A stretch of DNA of 64,000 nucleotides, from positions 8,357,501-8,421,500 of the forward strand of contig CM048850.1 in assembly GCA_026545225.1 (NCBI GenBank). Reading direction: 5' to 3'. This DNA is from Cornus controversa (lineage: Eukaryota; Streptophyta; Magnoliopsida; Cornales; Cornaceae). The notes below the pieces were generated by a model. That model was given only the letters and a program-made list of their open reading frames with translations. It had not been told where the DNA came from and ran no database searches. Below, piece after piece: positions 24,945 to 37,424 of the stretch. Positions within the stretch are counted from its first letter, which is position 1. Each line of letters opens with the position of its first letter. Both the position numbers and the translations under genes were made by a program.

Positions 24945-26095
24945 CTATAGGGTGCCAAACTGGGCTGTCAACCCAACAATCTGCCCTTCTAAATACTGAT
25001 AATCATGGCCACCAGCTTGTGCACATACCTCCTCGTCCTCTACTTCCATCTTCTTTAGATCTTCCACCGGTGGTGGTATATCTACATGTTCTCCTCCCTG
25101 GGCCAACAGAGACACTTCACCAAGCGCCGCTATGACTCTCTGGTGCATATGAGATCGGCTCAAATTCCAGTCATGCAAGCCATAATGAATATCATGTGGA
25201 AAGGCAAGCTCATCGTCATGGACTGCATACCCTGCAATAAGCATTGATGAATGATAGTCGGGAATGGAAACTCCTAGTCACTTGCACTGTTCGATGCTTT
25301 GGCCACAACTTTGGAATAGAACTTTTCCATCTGGCCCCAGATAATCTGTGGGAACGACAGCCAATGCCCAAAATGTATGGCATATAAAACTTTGAGGAAC
25401 TCTTGACGTCTCTCAATTTTATGTCCAATTGGACATATATTCTTGAGTAAAACAGCATCAAGAAACCATAAGTGATTTGGCATAGAAGACTTAGAAGCTG
25501 CATTCCTTTTCGGCCTAGAAAATTGGTTAGCACACAAACGTGCAACCAAATTACCCACTGACAAATCGTCGGGTAGAGGAGTATAGATATAAGTCAAATC
25601 ATCTGGGCACTCATGAGGATAACCCATAGCAATAGCAATGGATGACATATTTACCTGAACTACTGTTCCATCTACTGAAGAAATAAGCACATCCCGCTCA
25701 TCAGGTTTCGGCATTAAGTTCTAATAAAATACCTTGACAAGCCTCGGGTAGATAGTAGAAGAGAGTGAAACAAAAATTGATGCCGACTGACGATGATGGA
25801 CGTCAGAAATCCCCCATCGTGTCTCGGGGAACAAACGTTGTTTCAAAGTTCAAGGCCCTTGGATGCCATCTCTCATGAATACCTTCTCGGCGAGATCTCG
25901 AGGAACCGGGTGTTGGATCATGCCTCGCTCAGTGAGGATTGCGTCAACTTGAAGCACCTTGGTAACTTGCTCTCTTTGGTGCCAGAAAAATAGAAAAAGT
26001 TTGGTTGAGGAATTAAACCAAACACTTGGCGTGCACAATAAAATTGTATCCTTCAACCTCCTCTTTTTGGCAATTTTTCCACCCAAATTGAACAA
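24945..26095 (-). pseudogene. element A env-position ORF (plant transposon-protein-like)
   Basis: Three minus-strand segments (26095-25850, 25714-25274 and 25244-24945) make up a broken frame in the position of the extra ORF that Athila elements carry downstream of pol. Visible features are FFWHQREQVTKVLQVDAI in the first segment, MPKPDERDVLISSVDG and NHLWFLDAVLLKNI in the second, and SNSASD with a stop before EFPFPTI. The pattern resembles the domain annotated as putative plant transposon protein rather than a true viral envelope. No signal peptide or membrane segment is evident. Stops and frameshifts separate the pieces. Confidence 0.5.
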
Positions 26096-26396
26096 TTAAA
26101 TGCACCAATTGTATCCCCCAAACTTGGTCTTCAAAAGCCCTCAAAAAGATTTGCACAATTTCACCAAAGAAAAACTTCACTTACTTTGATATAGAACTTG
26201 AAAAGTGAGAGCTTTCTTTGAGAAACTAGTGATAATCAATCCAGTTTTGATGTTGATGGTGATGATGATCAATGTTGAATACTTGTTTAATAATCACCAA
26301 TTGAAGAAAATAATTTCTCGATTGAAGTAGGACTTAAATTGGAGCTCAAAAAGGTCAAGGAAGCAAGTAGTAACAACAAAGGAGGAGAGGTGGGCT

Positions 26397-26640
26397 TTAA
26401 ATAGATAAAACTCTCGGCCAGCCCCTTTTCAAGCTGGGGTGATCGATCCCCCTAGGGCTGGGCGATTGATCGCCCAGCTGGTTGCCCTCCCAGCTTTGGA
26501 AAAAATGGGGGCGATCGATCCCCCCTTGGTTGGGCGATCGATCCCCCCGGCTGATGCCTGTTTCACCCTCCATCACCCAAGGTCGACTGGGACGTGTAAT
26601 TTTTGAGTCTCTATCGCCCAAGGTTGACCGAGAGCACATT
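26397..26640. repeat. cluster of GATCGATC palindromes (element A)
   Basis: Four copies of a palindromic word of the type GGGCGATCGATCCCCC lie at about 26437, 26459, 26508 and 26534, followed by two TATCGCCCAAGGT words. The cluster lies between the RNase H remnant and the env-position ORF. The same cluster occurs in element B at 28865-29070. Confidence 0.75.
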
Positions 26641-26768
26641 TTTTCACCTATCTTGAGTCCAAATACCTCGGTACACCTCTTGGTATCCTCCGGAAGCAAC
26701 TTATACATCAAAAACTAAAAGAAAAAATATTAAAACACAACTAGAATTGAAAGAAAACTTAAGAAAAC

Positions 26769-27916
26769 TGATTCATGTGTGAGTGTGACTCAAAAAGTAT
26801 ATCAATTAAAATTTTCCACACTTCGCAATAGAACGAATTCCTTGCAGAATAGGGCTATCGAAAGGGGTATCGTACCTCAGGTACTGTGGTCTGACTAAGT
26901 TGAATTGTTAGGACTAATTCTAATTAAATTTAAAAGAAATAAATTTTAATTTTTAAATCTAAATTAACTAATGAAGCAATTGAACAAAAGCAAGAAAATC
27001 TAAGGAGTGTAGAGAATATAAGATAAGTCAAGGGTAATTGATTTCACCACTAACTTCACAATCAATGGTCAATCGAACTAACTATGGGGAATCATATCAT
27101 GCATAAATGGTGTCGGTGGCTACAAGCTCACCTCCATCCGTCAAGAAGATAACATATGATTAAGGCTAAGTCATGGACTATCTTCGATTGGCATGGGCCA
27201 TCTGCCTAACTACTCTAATCTAGGGTGCAGTATGGTTCATCTTCTCTAGGCATAATCCATCAAAGTTTTTAATGATATATTCAATGAAAACTATTGTGTA
27301 ATAATCACTCTCATGATCACAGAAAACAAGAGGGACGAGTTCAATAACAACAATCAAGTATCTAAGGCAAGATAAGAAATTATTGAAACTGAATTTATAA
27401 GACTTTTATTGCTCAATTCTATAATAAGAATCCTCTAAATTACACAATCTATGAATGAATACAAAAATCCCCAATAATTAGAACAATCAAACCAGTGATG
27501 TTTAGTTAGGGCTACATCAAAACCCTAGTGGCTGAACTAGCCGTTCATGATACACCTTGTTCTCCAATGATTCTCTATTCCAAAAGTTCTTCAAAGCTGC
27601 TGCCAAGCCTCCCAATACAGCCCTAATTTGTCACTTTAAATAACCAAGAGAATACATCAAAGTCCTAATCCAATTAGGAATTAATTAGGTTTTCCCGCAG
27701 CACTAATCATGTGGGTTTTTCCTGCTGACTTCGGCCCAACTTTTGACCCACTAGAAGTCCGATTTACAGAATTTTTGTGAACTACAAAAGTGTGCAGAAT
27801 CAAATTTCGTTCAACCTTACGCAAAAATTAAGTCGATTTGACTCTTAAAAGTAACACTTATGGTCCGTTTTCCAAAACATGATTAAGACTGTATTAAACG
27901 CAGATTTGGGCTTCAG
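26769..27916 (-). repeat. element B 3' LTR, truncated
   Basis: Starts TGATTCATGTG. It matches 31471-32618 base for base except at about four sites, then breaks at GGGCTTCAG into internal 3' sequence. Confidence 0.88.
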
Positions 27917-28846
27917 CACCGACATAAGGTATTAATCCTTTGAATAATGTCAAAACATTCTATCTAAAAATAAAACAAAAGAAAATAAAATAAATAAACT
28001 AAGAAAATAAAATAAACAAAAATCCTAAAATAAGAAGAATTTCACACAAATTTCCCCCATGATGCAATAAAGCACAAAAATAAGGCATCGCCTCACTCCC
28101 AAACTTAAATTATACATTGTCCTCAATGTACACCCAATAAAAGCATAGAGAAGAGTAAGAACGATGTTATCAGGAATCCGGAGAGTAGTGGCAAGAAAAT
28201 AGAGCACACCAATGGTATGAAGGCAATGCAAACACTCCCCCAAACTTAGATGCAACAACCTGTCAAAACAAACCACTACACCCCAAAGACCAAGTGAAAT
28301 AATATGGGTGAAAATAAAAATGAAATAAAATTATTATTATTATTATTTTTTTTTTTTGAAACTGAAGAAAGAAAGAAAGAAAAAACAATATGAAAAATAA
28401 AATAAAGAAGAAAATAAAAAATAAAATAAAAATAAAAATACAAAAGATAGTTTACCTCCGAAAAATCAAGGAAAAGGTGGTGCCGGAGCATCCAAATCAT
28501 AGCCGGAATGGTACATCATAATTAACCAACTAGTCTACAATTAATTCGCAATGTCCTCCCTCAAACTTGTAGCACAAAACCCCTCAAAGAAATCCAACCA
28601 ATTTTTCAAACAAAGTCTACTTCCTTGTGAAGAAGAAACTTTGAGAAAATTGATCATGTAATGAGGATGGAGAAAAATAGATTGGAATGGATGATGATGG
28701 TGATTAATGATGATGATCAAGTAGGTGTATGGCAAGAAAAATGGAAGATTTTAGAGTGTATATTGATGTAGGAGAGGCACCAAGTGATGTATTTTCAAGT
28801 GGGAGCATATAAGTATTGAAAAGGGAGCAAAAATAGACAAAACGAA
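27917..28846. other. element B 3' internal region
   Basis: Homologous to 24265 onward of element A. It includes (TTA)n/(T)n and A-rich simple repeats near 28330-28440. No intact frame. Confidence 0.6.
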
Positions 28847-28864
28847 TCAAAGTGGGCCTTCAGG

Positions 28865-29070
28865 GGCTGGGCGATCGATCCCCCATGGGCTGGGCGATCG
28901 ATCGCCCATGATTGCCCAGCTGGTTGCTATCCATGTAGAGAAAAAAATGGGGGCGATCGATCCCCCTACAAAGGGGCGATCGATCCCCCATACTGGAGCA
29001 TGTTTAGTCTCTATCGCCAAGGGTCGACCGGGAAGGGTATTTTTGGAGGGTCTATCGCCCAAGGTCAACC
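28865..29070. repeat. cluster of GATCGATC palindromes (element B)
   Basis: Four palindromic words of the GGGCGATCGATCCCCC type at about 28867, 28890, 28951 and 28975, plus TCTATCGCC words. The order and spacing are like the cluster in A. Confidence 0.75.
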
Positions 29071-29328
29071 GAGACCTCTCTTTTTCACCCATTTTGAGTC
29101 CAAATACCTCGGTACACCTCTTGACATTCCCCGGAAGTAACTTATACATCAAAAACTCCACGAAAAATAATTAAAACGCAACTAGAATTGAAAGAAAACT
29201 AAAGAAAAATAAACTAAAAAAATAAAAAATAAAAATAAAAGAAAACTAAAGAAATTAAAGGATAGAAATACGTACAAATCCTACAATTTAACGTCCGTAG
29301 GCGACGGTCATTGACATCAATTGAAATT

Positions 29329-29778
29329 TCACCCAATGCCACATCTCTTAAGGAGATTTAACATCGTCCCTCCCATATGATCCTTGCTTCCTTGTATCAA
29401 ACTTAAGGTAACCGGAATGGTCTCATTGGCTTCAAAAAACACATCTCTCTGCCTTAACGGAAGATGTTTCAATTTTACCCATGGAAGAGACTCTAATGAT
29501 GGCATCAGAGGAGTGCTAGAAAGAATAGGTAATGGCTCAATTGGATCCCTCCAAGGTGGAGTATTTTTCATGGCCACTACATCAAGTAAATCATTAACCC
29601 CCTCAATGGACTTCTCAACATCATGTGATAGAGCAACCAGATCAACTTCTTCAATATAATCATCAAAGCCATCCATGAAGAAACAATCACTCTCATCTAG
29701 AGAATGTTGAATGACATTAAAAGTATTCAAGTTCACCTTAGGCTCATGAGAAATTTTAACATTTGGACTCTTTGTCAC
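29329..29778 (-). pseudogene. element B post-protease fragment
   Basis: The frame contains NTFNVIQHSLDESDCFFMDG and SSTPLMPSLESLP, homologous to the 35199-34471 region of A that lies between protease and RT. Upstream it joins gag sequence with the protease lost, and after about 130 residues it diverges into unrelated sequence where RT should begin. It is a deletion-junction remnant. Confidence 0.6.
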
Positions 29779-31159
29779 CTCTTCTTCATCACGCTTTTTC
29801 CCCCCACCTTGTTGTCAATTATTTCTCCACTTCTAAAAGTGGTGAGGGCATGAACTTGTTCATGATGTGGGTTGCTTGAAGAAGAAATATTGTTAAGGAC
29901 ATGAACCCCTTTTAGGTTGGCAACTGGTTGGCTTGGTAGTTTCCCCTTTTCTCTTCTACTCACAGCATTGACAAGTTGTCCAAACTGTGATTCCAGTTTA
30001 GCAATAGATTGAGAGTGAGAATGTACCAATTGAATAGTGGATTGAAGTGTTGCTGCAGTGGCTTGCACTGTCTATATAATAGAGTCAAGCTTCTCAAGTT
30101 TTTCTAGGACAATTGTCATCTTGTCCTCAATAGCTGAATACCTCTGTGCCATAGGAACTTGTTCTTGATATGATTGTGAAGGCACATAGTTCTGAGGTTG
30201 AAAAGTGGGCTGAATTGCTGCCCCTTGCTCTTGTGGAAGATCGAAAACTTGCCCAATTGAAGGACAATTATTCACATGATGCATAGGACTCGAGCAAAAA
30301 CCACATGGCTCAAATATAGGAGGGTATGAACAAGGATTAGGAACTTGACCAGCCGCCATAAGTTGCACCACTCTCTGTGACACAGCATCCACAATGGTAG
30401 ACATAGCATCTGTAGAACCACTCTCAAAAATATTATCAGCCTTCCTTGTATTAGATGGTCTGCTCAAACGAGATGAAGACACATGTTGCAAAGAATTGTC
30501 ATTAAGATTCTTGAACAAAGTCCATGCTTCATCTTCACTTTTTAACATAAAAGTGCCCTTATATGATGCATCTACCATCAGTCTGTTACCTTCAGTTAGC
30601 CCTTCATAGAAACATTGCACTAACTGCCACATTGGAACTTGATGATGAGGACACTTCCTAAGAAGGTCCTTGAATCTCTCCCATGTCTCATAAAATTGTT
30701 CCCCCTCAAATTGAGAGAAATTAGTGATAATTGATTGGTCCTCCCTATCGAAAAATATTTCTTTAAAAACTCATTTTGCATTTGAGTCCATGTAGTGATA
30801 GAGCTCGCCGGTAGAGATCTGAACCAATACTTGGCTTTCTCCTTCAAAGAGAATGGAAAGAGTCGCATCCGAAAAGCATCTTCTGAGAAGTTATGAATTT
30901 TCGTTAATGAGCAAACTTCTAAAAATTCATCCAAGTGCTTGTACGGATCCTCATGAGTTAACCCAAAATAGGATGGCAACATATGAATGATACTGGGCTT
31001 GATCTCATAGTTCTGTGCAGAAACATCAGGCAATTGAAAACTAGCTGGTGAGTTATAAGGCTTTGGAACATAGTAGTCTCTGAGCAATCTCGCTTTCTCC
31101 ACAACAGCATTAGGCACAATGTTGTTGTCCTCATTATTAGTTTCACGGACACCAGCCAT
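29775..31159 (-). pseudogene. element B gag (Athila-like)
   Basis: Minus-strand gag in three segments. 31159-30620 carries RLLRDYYVPKPYNSP, MLPSYFGLTHEDPYKHLDEF and RMRLFPFSLKEKAKYW, the conserved plant gag core. 30632-30072 continues with MWQLVQCFYEGL and an intact CCHC knuckle CGFCSSPMHHVNNC. 30068-29775 ends with QSIAKLESQFGQL. A small deletion near 30730-30740 relative to A shifts the frame after GRTNQ, and a stop follows LDSII. The protein would form the particle that packages the RNA. It is better preserved than A's gag but not intact. Confidence 0.75.
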
Positions 31160-31448
31160 GGCATCAATATTCTCTTTCTCTTGCTCAATGGTGTGGTGAT
31201 TGAAGTACCGGAAAGAAAATAAAAAATAAAAAAAAAAAAAAATTAGATTAGTAACAAAAATAAAAATTCTAAACTAAAAAAAAAACAAATAAATAAAAAA
31301 ATAAAAGAAAACAAATTAGTACTAAAAAAATAAAAATAAAAAAATAAAATAAAATAAAAGCAAAATACAAAAAATAAATAAAAAAAATTCCTAAACTAAA
31401 AATTCAATTAGAACTAATTCTAAAAATCCAAACAATCAAATAGACAAT
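31160..31448. other. element B leader, A-rich
   Basis: A-rich untranslated sequence between the primer site and gag. Confidence 0.5.
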
Positions 31449-31465
31449 CCCCGGCAACGACGCCA
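31449..31465 (-). other. element B primer-binding site (tRNA-Asp type)
   Basis: On the minus strand TGGCGTCGTTGCCGGGG, five bases inside the 5' LTR, matches the tRNA-Asp type site TGGCGCCGTTGCCGGGG at 16 of 17 bases. Confidence 0.8.
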
Positions 31466-31470
31466 AAAAT

Positions 31471-32900
31471 TGATTCGTGTGTGAGTGTGACTCAAAAAGT
31501 ATATCAATTAAAATTTTTCACACTTCGCAATAGAACGAATTCCTTGCAGAATAGGGCTATCGAAAGGGGTATCGTACCTCAGGTACTGTGGTCTGACTAA
31601 GTTGAATTGTTAGGACTAATTCTAATTAAATTTAAAAGAAATAAATTTTAATTTTTAAATCTAAATTAACTAATGAAGCAATTGAACAAAAGCAAGAAAA
31701 TCTAAGGAGTGTAGAGAATATAAGATAAGTCAAGGGTAATTGATTTCACCACTAACTTCACAATCAATGGTCAATCGAACTAACTATGGGGAATCATATC
31801 ATGCATAAATGGTGTCGGTGGCTACAAGCTCACCTCCATCCGTCAAGAAGATAACATATGATTAAGGCTAAGTCATGGACTATCTTCGATTGGCATGGGC
31901 CATCTGCCTAACTACTCTAATCTAGGGTGCAGTATGGTTCATCTTCTCTAGGCATAATCCATCAAAGTTTTTAATGATATATTCAATGAAAACTATTGTG
32001 TAATAATCACTCTCATGATCACAGAAAACAAGAGGGACGAGTTCAATAACAACAATCAAGTATCTAAGGCAAGATAAGAAATTATTGAAACTGAATTTAT
32101 AAGACTTTTATTGCTCAATTCTATAATAAGAATCCTCTAAATTACACAATCTATGAATGAATACAAAAATCCCCAATAATTAGAACAATCAAACCAGTGA
32201 TGTTTAGTTAGGGCTACATCAAAACCCTAGTGGCTGAACTAGCCGTTCATGATACACCTTGTTCTCCAATGATTCTCTATTCCAAAAGTTCTTCAAAGCT
32301 GCTGCCAAGCCTCCCAATACAGCCCTAATTTGTCACTTTAAATAACCAAGAGAATACATCAAAGTCCTAATCCAATTAGGAATTAATTAGGTTTTCCCGC
32401 AGCACTAATCATGTGGGTTTTTCCTGCTGACTTCGGCCCAACTTTTGACCCACTAGAAGTCCGATTTACAGAATTTTTGTGAACTACAAAAGTGTGCAGA
32501 ATCAAATTTCGTTCAACCTTACGCAAAAATTAAGTCGATTTGACTCTTAAAAGTAACACTTCTGGTCCGTTTTTCAAAACATGATTAAGACTGTATTAAA
32601 CGCAGATTTGGGCTTCAGGCCCGAAACCTTCTTAAGCAGCTGTAATTCTCTTGGACCTCTTCCTTGGGCTGATTTGAGTTGAAATAAATGGTTGAATGGA
32701 TCTACTTGAAGTAGGCTTCATCTAACCATCTTGGATGTCTTCTTTAAAAGCCCAAAATCACGGTTTTAACTGAAATAATCATTAAGGCCCTGAAAATACA
32801 AAAAATACTAAAATGAAGTAAAATCACAAAATAATCTATCACTAAGAAAATAAAATACATAAGTTAAGAGGCTCGAATGCGTAACATTCAACGCCTATCA
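31471..32900 (-). repeat. element B 5' LTR, complete
   Basis: 1,430 bp, from TGATTCGTGTGTGAG to CAACGCCTATCA on plus, followed by the AAAAC target duplication. Confidence 0.88.
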
Positions 32901-32955
32901 AAAACTAAAACTAAAAATTAAAATCAAAGAAAACTAAAGCAATTAAAGTTTAGAA

Positions 32956-34458
32956 TTACATACAAAACCTACAATTTAACGTCCGTAGGAGACGATCAAC
33001 TCTCCGAAGGGATGAAGTTGGGTAGACGAAATCCGTCAAGTCGACGAATTCTACGTCTCTTCTTGGCACACATCCTTCCACACAATGTTTCAACATTTGC
33101 CCATTTACTTTCATCTCACAAATTCCAAACAATTGTTCATCCAGAAATGAGTCTCGAATCGGTAATGCATCGAACGCCGGCTCAAACTCAATCCGAGATA
33201 AATGATCTGCAACCATATTCTCTGTCCCCGTTTTGTCTTTTATTTCTAAATTGAATTCTTACAACAATAAAATCCATCAAATAAGATGCAGTTTGGTTTC
33301 TTTCTTGGCCAATAAGTGTCTCAATGCTGCATGATCAGAGTAGACAACCACCTTGGACCCCAATAAATAAGAACGAAACTTATCCAAGGCAAATACTACA
33401 GCTAGAAGCTCTTTCTCTGTGGTTGTATAATTGAGTTAGACATCAAAGAGAGTCTTACTAGCGTAATAGATAACATATGGTCATTTCTCTTCTCTTTGTC
33501 CCAACACTGCTCCCACTACATAATCAGAGGCATCACACACGATTTTAAAAGGTAGAGCCCATTTTGGAGATTGTATGATTGGTGCAGAGGATAACAGAGA
33601 CTGAAGCTTTTCAAAAGCTTGCACACATTCTTCATCAAAGATAAAGAGAACATCTTTAGATAATAAATGGCATAATGGTCGAGCAATTTTACTAAAATCC
33701 TTGATAAATCTTCTATAGAACCCAGCATGGCCTAAGAAAGATCGAACTTGTCTTACTGAAGTTGGAGGAGGCAAAGTAGCAATTAGGTCGATCTTTGCTC
33801 TATCAACTTCAATGCCTCTCTCTGAAACAATATGGCCCAATACAATACCCTCTTTCACCATGAAATGGCTCTTCTCCCAACTAAGTACCAAATTATGTTC
33901 TCGACACCTTTGAAGCACAAGTGATAAATTGCTCAAACAGTTTTCAAAGGATGATCCAAAAATAGAAAAGTCATCCATAAACACTTCTAAGAATTTTTCC
34001 ACCATGTCAGAAAAGATGGCCATCATACACCTCTGGAATGTCGCCGGAGCATTACACAATCCAAATGGCATACGACGATAAGCAAAAGTACCAAAGGGAC
34101 AAGTGAAAGTAGTCTTCTCTTGATCTTCTGGATCTATAGCCACTTCGTTATAACCAGAGCAACCATCCAAAAAGCAATAATAGCTCTGACCAGCTAACCT
34201 TTCAAGTATTTGATCAATGAATGGAAGAGGGAAGTGATCCTTCCTTGTCATAGAATTGAGCTTTCTGTAATCAATGCAAACACGCCAACCTATGGCAGTA
34301 CGTTGTGGAACAAGCTCTCCCATAGAGTTAGGGACAATGGTAAGACCAGACTTCTTAGGAATCACTTGTGTTGGACTCACCCATGTGCTGTCAGAAATTG
34401 GATAAATAATACCTTCATCAAGTAACTTAACAACCTCTTTCTTTACCACCTCCTTCAT
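32956..34458 (-). pseudogene. element A reverse transcriptase and RNase H remnant
   Basis: The frame 34458-33481 holds a nearly complete RT: GWRVCIDYRKLNSMTRKDHF, CFLDGCSGYNE, FGTFAYRRMPFGLCNAP and the catalytic FMDDF box near 33970, then FLGHAGFYRRF. RT copies element RNA into DNA inside the particle. RNase H follows in broken form, with CDASDYVVGAVLGQ at the end of the first frame, stops near 33435, and MVADHLSRIE at 33216. Beyond that a short piece CVEGCVPRRD is all that recalls the integrase start. No HHCC or DDE motif is present before element B or after it, so integrase appears deleted. Confidence 0.8.
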
Positions 34459-34470
34459 GTTAGGGTTCAG

Positions 34471-35571
34471 TCACCTCTGTGCCTCTCTAGATGGCTTACA
34501 TCCTTTTTCTAAATAGATTTTGTGCATGCAAATCGAGGGATCAATGCCCCTAAGATCAGCAACACTCCACCCAATTGTTTCACGATGTTGATATAAGACC
34601 TCTACTAAGCGCTTCTCTTGAGTTTCTGTCAGATCAGAGGCAATTATAATAGGAAGAGATTTTTGTGCCCCCAAAAATACATACTTTAACTTGTTAGGCA
34701 AATGCTTCAACTCTAATGATGGAGGGGACTCCAATGAAGGCACTAGGGGAGTGCTAGAGAGAGAAGGTAGTGGCTCAATTGAAATTCTCCAAGATGGAGT
34801 ATTCTGAATAGCATCCACTTCCAGCATAGAATGCACCTCTTCACACAACCCTTCATCATTAATTTTCTCAAAGTCATAAAGAGACTTACATACTTCCAAG
34901 GAGTTTCGAGATATAGAGGATGAAACAAATTCCTCTACACATTCATCAATGTCATCCATGCAGAACACATCACTCTGATCTAGAGGGTGTTGGATAACAT
35001 TGAACACATTAAGCTTGACATTCATGTTGCCAAATGAAATATCCATGATCCCTGACCTACAATTTATGCAAGTATCAGCAGTAGCTAAGAAAGGTCGACC
35101 AAGGATCACTGGAATGTGCCTCTTTGGATTATGAACCGGCTCAGTGTCAAGTACAATAAAATCAATAGGAAAGTAGAACTTGTCCACTTTAATGAGCACA
35201 TCTTCAATGATTCCCCGGGGTTACTTTGTTGATCTGTCTGCAAATTGCAATACCACCGAGGTAGGCTTCAATTCTCCCAAGCCCAATTGTAAGTAAACTG
35301 AATAGGGTAGCAAATTCACACTTGCACCCAAATTAAGAAGAGCTTTATCAATATGGTGCTCCCCAATAATGCATGAGATAGTTGGGGCACCAGGATCTTT
35401 GTACTTGGGAGGAGTGCTCTGTTGAATTATAGAACTCACTTGTTGTGGCAGCATCACTTTCTTTGGTACATGACTTTTAGAACGCCTTTTCTGAGTGCAC
35501 AAGTCCTTTAAAAATTTAGCATAAGGAGAAATTTGCTTGATGGCATCAACGAGTGGCAAATTAATCTTCAC
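34471..35571 (-). pseudogene. element A protease region
   Basis: Segments 35571-35221 and 35199-34471 carry the aspartic protease core and its linker to RT. The active-site box reads NLGASVNLLPYSVY; the first residue (codon 35332-35334) is Asn where the family has catalytic Asp, a single G-to-A change. VILGRPFLATA marks the C-terminal half of the fold. A stop near 35220 separates the segments. Confidence 0.7.
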
Positions 35572-35574
35572 TTG

Positions 35575-37279
35575 TCAAAACACCTCCATCATGTCATGCA
35601 GCTTGTCCCCTTGCTTCCCCAATTTAGATGCTTCAAGGAAACGTTGTGGGAAATGAGCCTTGGGCTCATAAGGAATTTCAGCACTTGGACTTGTGGTCAC
35701 TTTTTCTTCTTCTTTCTTCTCACCCACTTTAGTATCAATTATTTTCTCACTCCTCAAAGTGGTAATGGCTTGAACTTGCTCATGGTGTGGGTTGTTTGTG
35801 GAAGCTTGCATCCCTCTTGGATTAGCAATTAGTTGACTAGGGAGCTTCCATTCTTCTCTTCTACTCAATGAAGTAGCAAGCTGTCCAAACTGAGATTCCA
35901 GTTTGGCAATGGATTGAGAATGCAAGTGCACTAGCTGAACTATAGATTGTACTGTTGCTGCAGTAGCTTGCACTGTCTCTATAAGAGAATCAAGCTTGTC
36001 AAATTTGGACAAGGTAAGTGTCAGCTTGTCTTCAATAGCAGAAATTCTTTGGGCCATAGGACTTTGTGTTTGATATTGCTGTTGAGGCACAAAAGTCCTA
36101 GGTTGATATGATGGTTGCATTGTTGCCCCTTGGTTACTGTAAGAAAAACCAGGATGATTCCTCCATGTAGGATTGTAAGTATTACCTCGTGGAGGATTCA
36201 TTGGTCTAGTGAATGTAGCGTGGACTTACTAATGTTGAACATCAGAAAATTACCCCATTGAAGGACAATTGCTCACATTATGCATAGGATTAGAGCAAAA
36301 TTCATAAGGGCCTGGCAATGAAGAATTTGGAGCAGAAGGAGTTTGATTGGCAGCCATAATTACTGCTACCTTCTGTGCAATTAAATCAATATCAGTTGGC
36401 ATAGCTTCTGAAGCACCAACCTCAAAAATCCCATCAGTCTTCCTTGTAGTGGCAGGTCTGCTAGAACGAGTAGAGGACACATGTTGTAGAGAGTTGTCAC
36501 TAAGATTTTCAAATAAGGTCCATGCCTCTTCTTCACTCTTCAACATAAAAGTACCTCCCTTAAGATGCATCAACCATCTGTCTGTTGGCTTCTGTCAGCC
36601 CTTCATGGAAACTCTACACTTGTTGCCACTTAGGAACTTGATGATGGAGACACTTCCTAAGAAGGTCCTTGAATTTTTCCCATGTCTCATAAAATTGTTC
36701 CCCCTCATGTTGGGAGAAACGAGTGATAGCACGTTTGAACTGATTGGTCTTCCCTATCAAAAAATACTTCTTGAGAAACTCATGTTGTATTTGAGTCTAA
36801 GTCGTGATAGAACCTGCCAGTAGAGAGTTAAACCAATACTTTGCTTTGTCTTTCAGGGAGAATGGAAAAAGTCTCATTCTAAAAGCATCTTCAGAGAAGT
36901 TATGAATTTTGGTAGTTGAGCACACTTCAATGAAGTCATCCAGATGCTTGTAAGGGTCTTCTTGAGTCAGCCCAAAATAAGATGGTAGCATCTGAATAAT
37001 GCTGGACTTGATCTCATAATTCTGTGCTATGACATTGGGCAGTTGAAAACCTGCTGGTGAGGTATATGTCTCAGGAACATAGTAGTCCCTCAGCAATCTA
37101 GCCCTTTCTCCATCAGCATTAGGAACAAGGTTGTTATTCCTCTCTTCTGCCATGTCTTCAATTGATTCTTCCTCTTGCATAATGGTATCAACAGGGATGT
37201 TCCTCTGTTGTCTAAGAGTATGTTCAGGCTCAGAATCAAGAGGTATCAAAGGATCAGCTACAGAACGACAACCTTGCAT
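35575..37279 (-). pseudogene. element A gag (Athila-like)
   Basis: Same architecture as B's gag: RLLRDYYVPETYTSP, MLPSYFGLTQEDPYKHLDDF and RMRLFPFSLKDKAKYW in 37279-36797, then a knuckle-like YEFCSNPMHNVSNC whose first Cys has become Tyr, then QSIAKLESQFGQL. It carries a stop where B has Trp (SSITTW), another in WQQV-stop, a frameshift near 36573 and further stops near 36240. The sequence lies directly downstream of the tRNA-Asp primer site. It is unlikely to make a working particle. Confidence 0.75.
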
Positions 37280-37402
37280 ATATTAGCCAAAAGCACCTGA
37301 AAAAAAAATAAAAACAAAATCAAAAACAAAATATAAAAAATTTCTAAACTAAAAATCAAATTAAAATTAATTCTGTAAAATCCAATCAATCAAATAGATA
37401 AT

Positions 37403-37419
37403 CCCCGGCAACGGTGCCA
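37403..37419 (-). other. element A primer-binding site (tRNA-Asp type)
   Basis: On minus TGGCACCGTTGCCGGGG, five bases inside the 5' LTR, matches TGGCGCCGTTGCCGGGG at 16 of 17 bases. Confidence 0.8.
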
Positions 37420-37424
37420 AAAAT

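Larger units (their letters stand above)
26769..32900 (-). mobile_element. element B: internally deleted Athila-like element inserted in A
   Basis: LTRs at 26769-27916 (3', truncated) and 31471-32900 (5', complete, 1,430 bp) are flanked by identical AAAAC at 26764-26768 and 32901-32905. B belongs to the same broad family as A but has its own LTR variant. Internal content is gag, a short piece of the post-protease region and the palindrome cluster; protease, RT, RNase H and integrase are missing. A further deletion removed the last ~282 bases of the 3' LTR together with the adjacent 3' region, fusing LTR sequence to the homologue of A's 24265. By eye the LTRs differ at 4 of 1,148 positions. 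Confidence 0.88.

Noticed and set aside
24945..26095. Calling the Athila extra ORF a true envelope gene
   Set aside because: No signal peptide or transmembrane segment is visible; the wording is closer to plant transposon-associated proteins.
26397..26718. Overlapping open frames on both strands in the palindrome cluster
   Set aside because: Open only because the palindromes avoid stops; the same occurs at 28847-29174 with poorly similar peptides.
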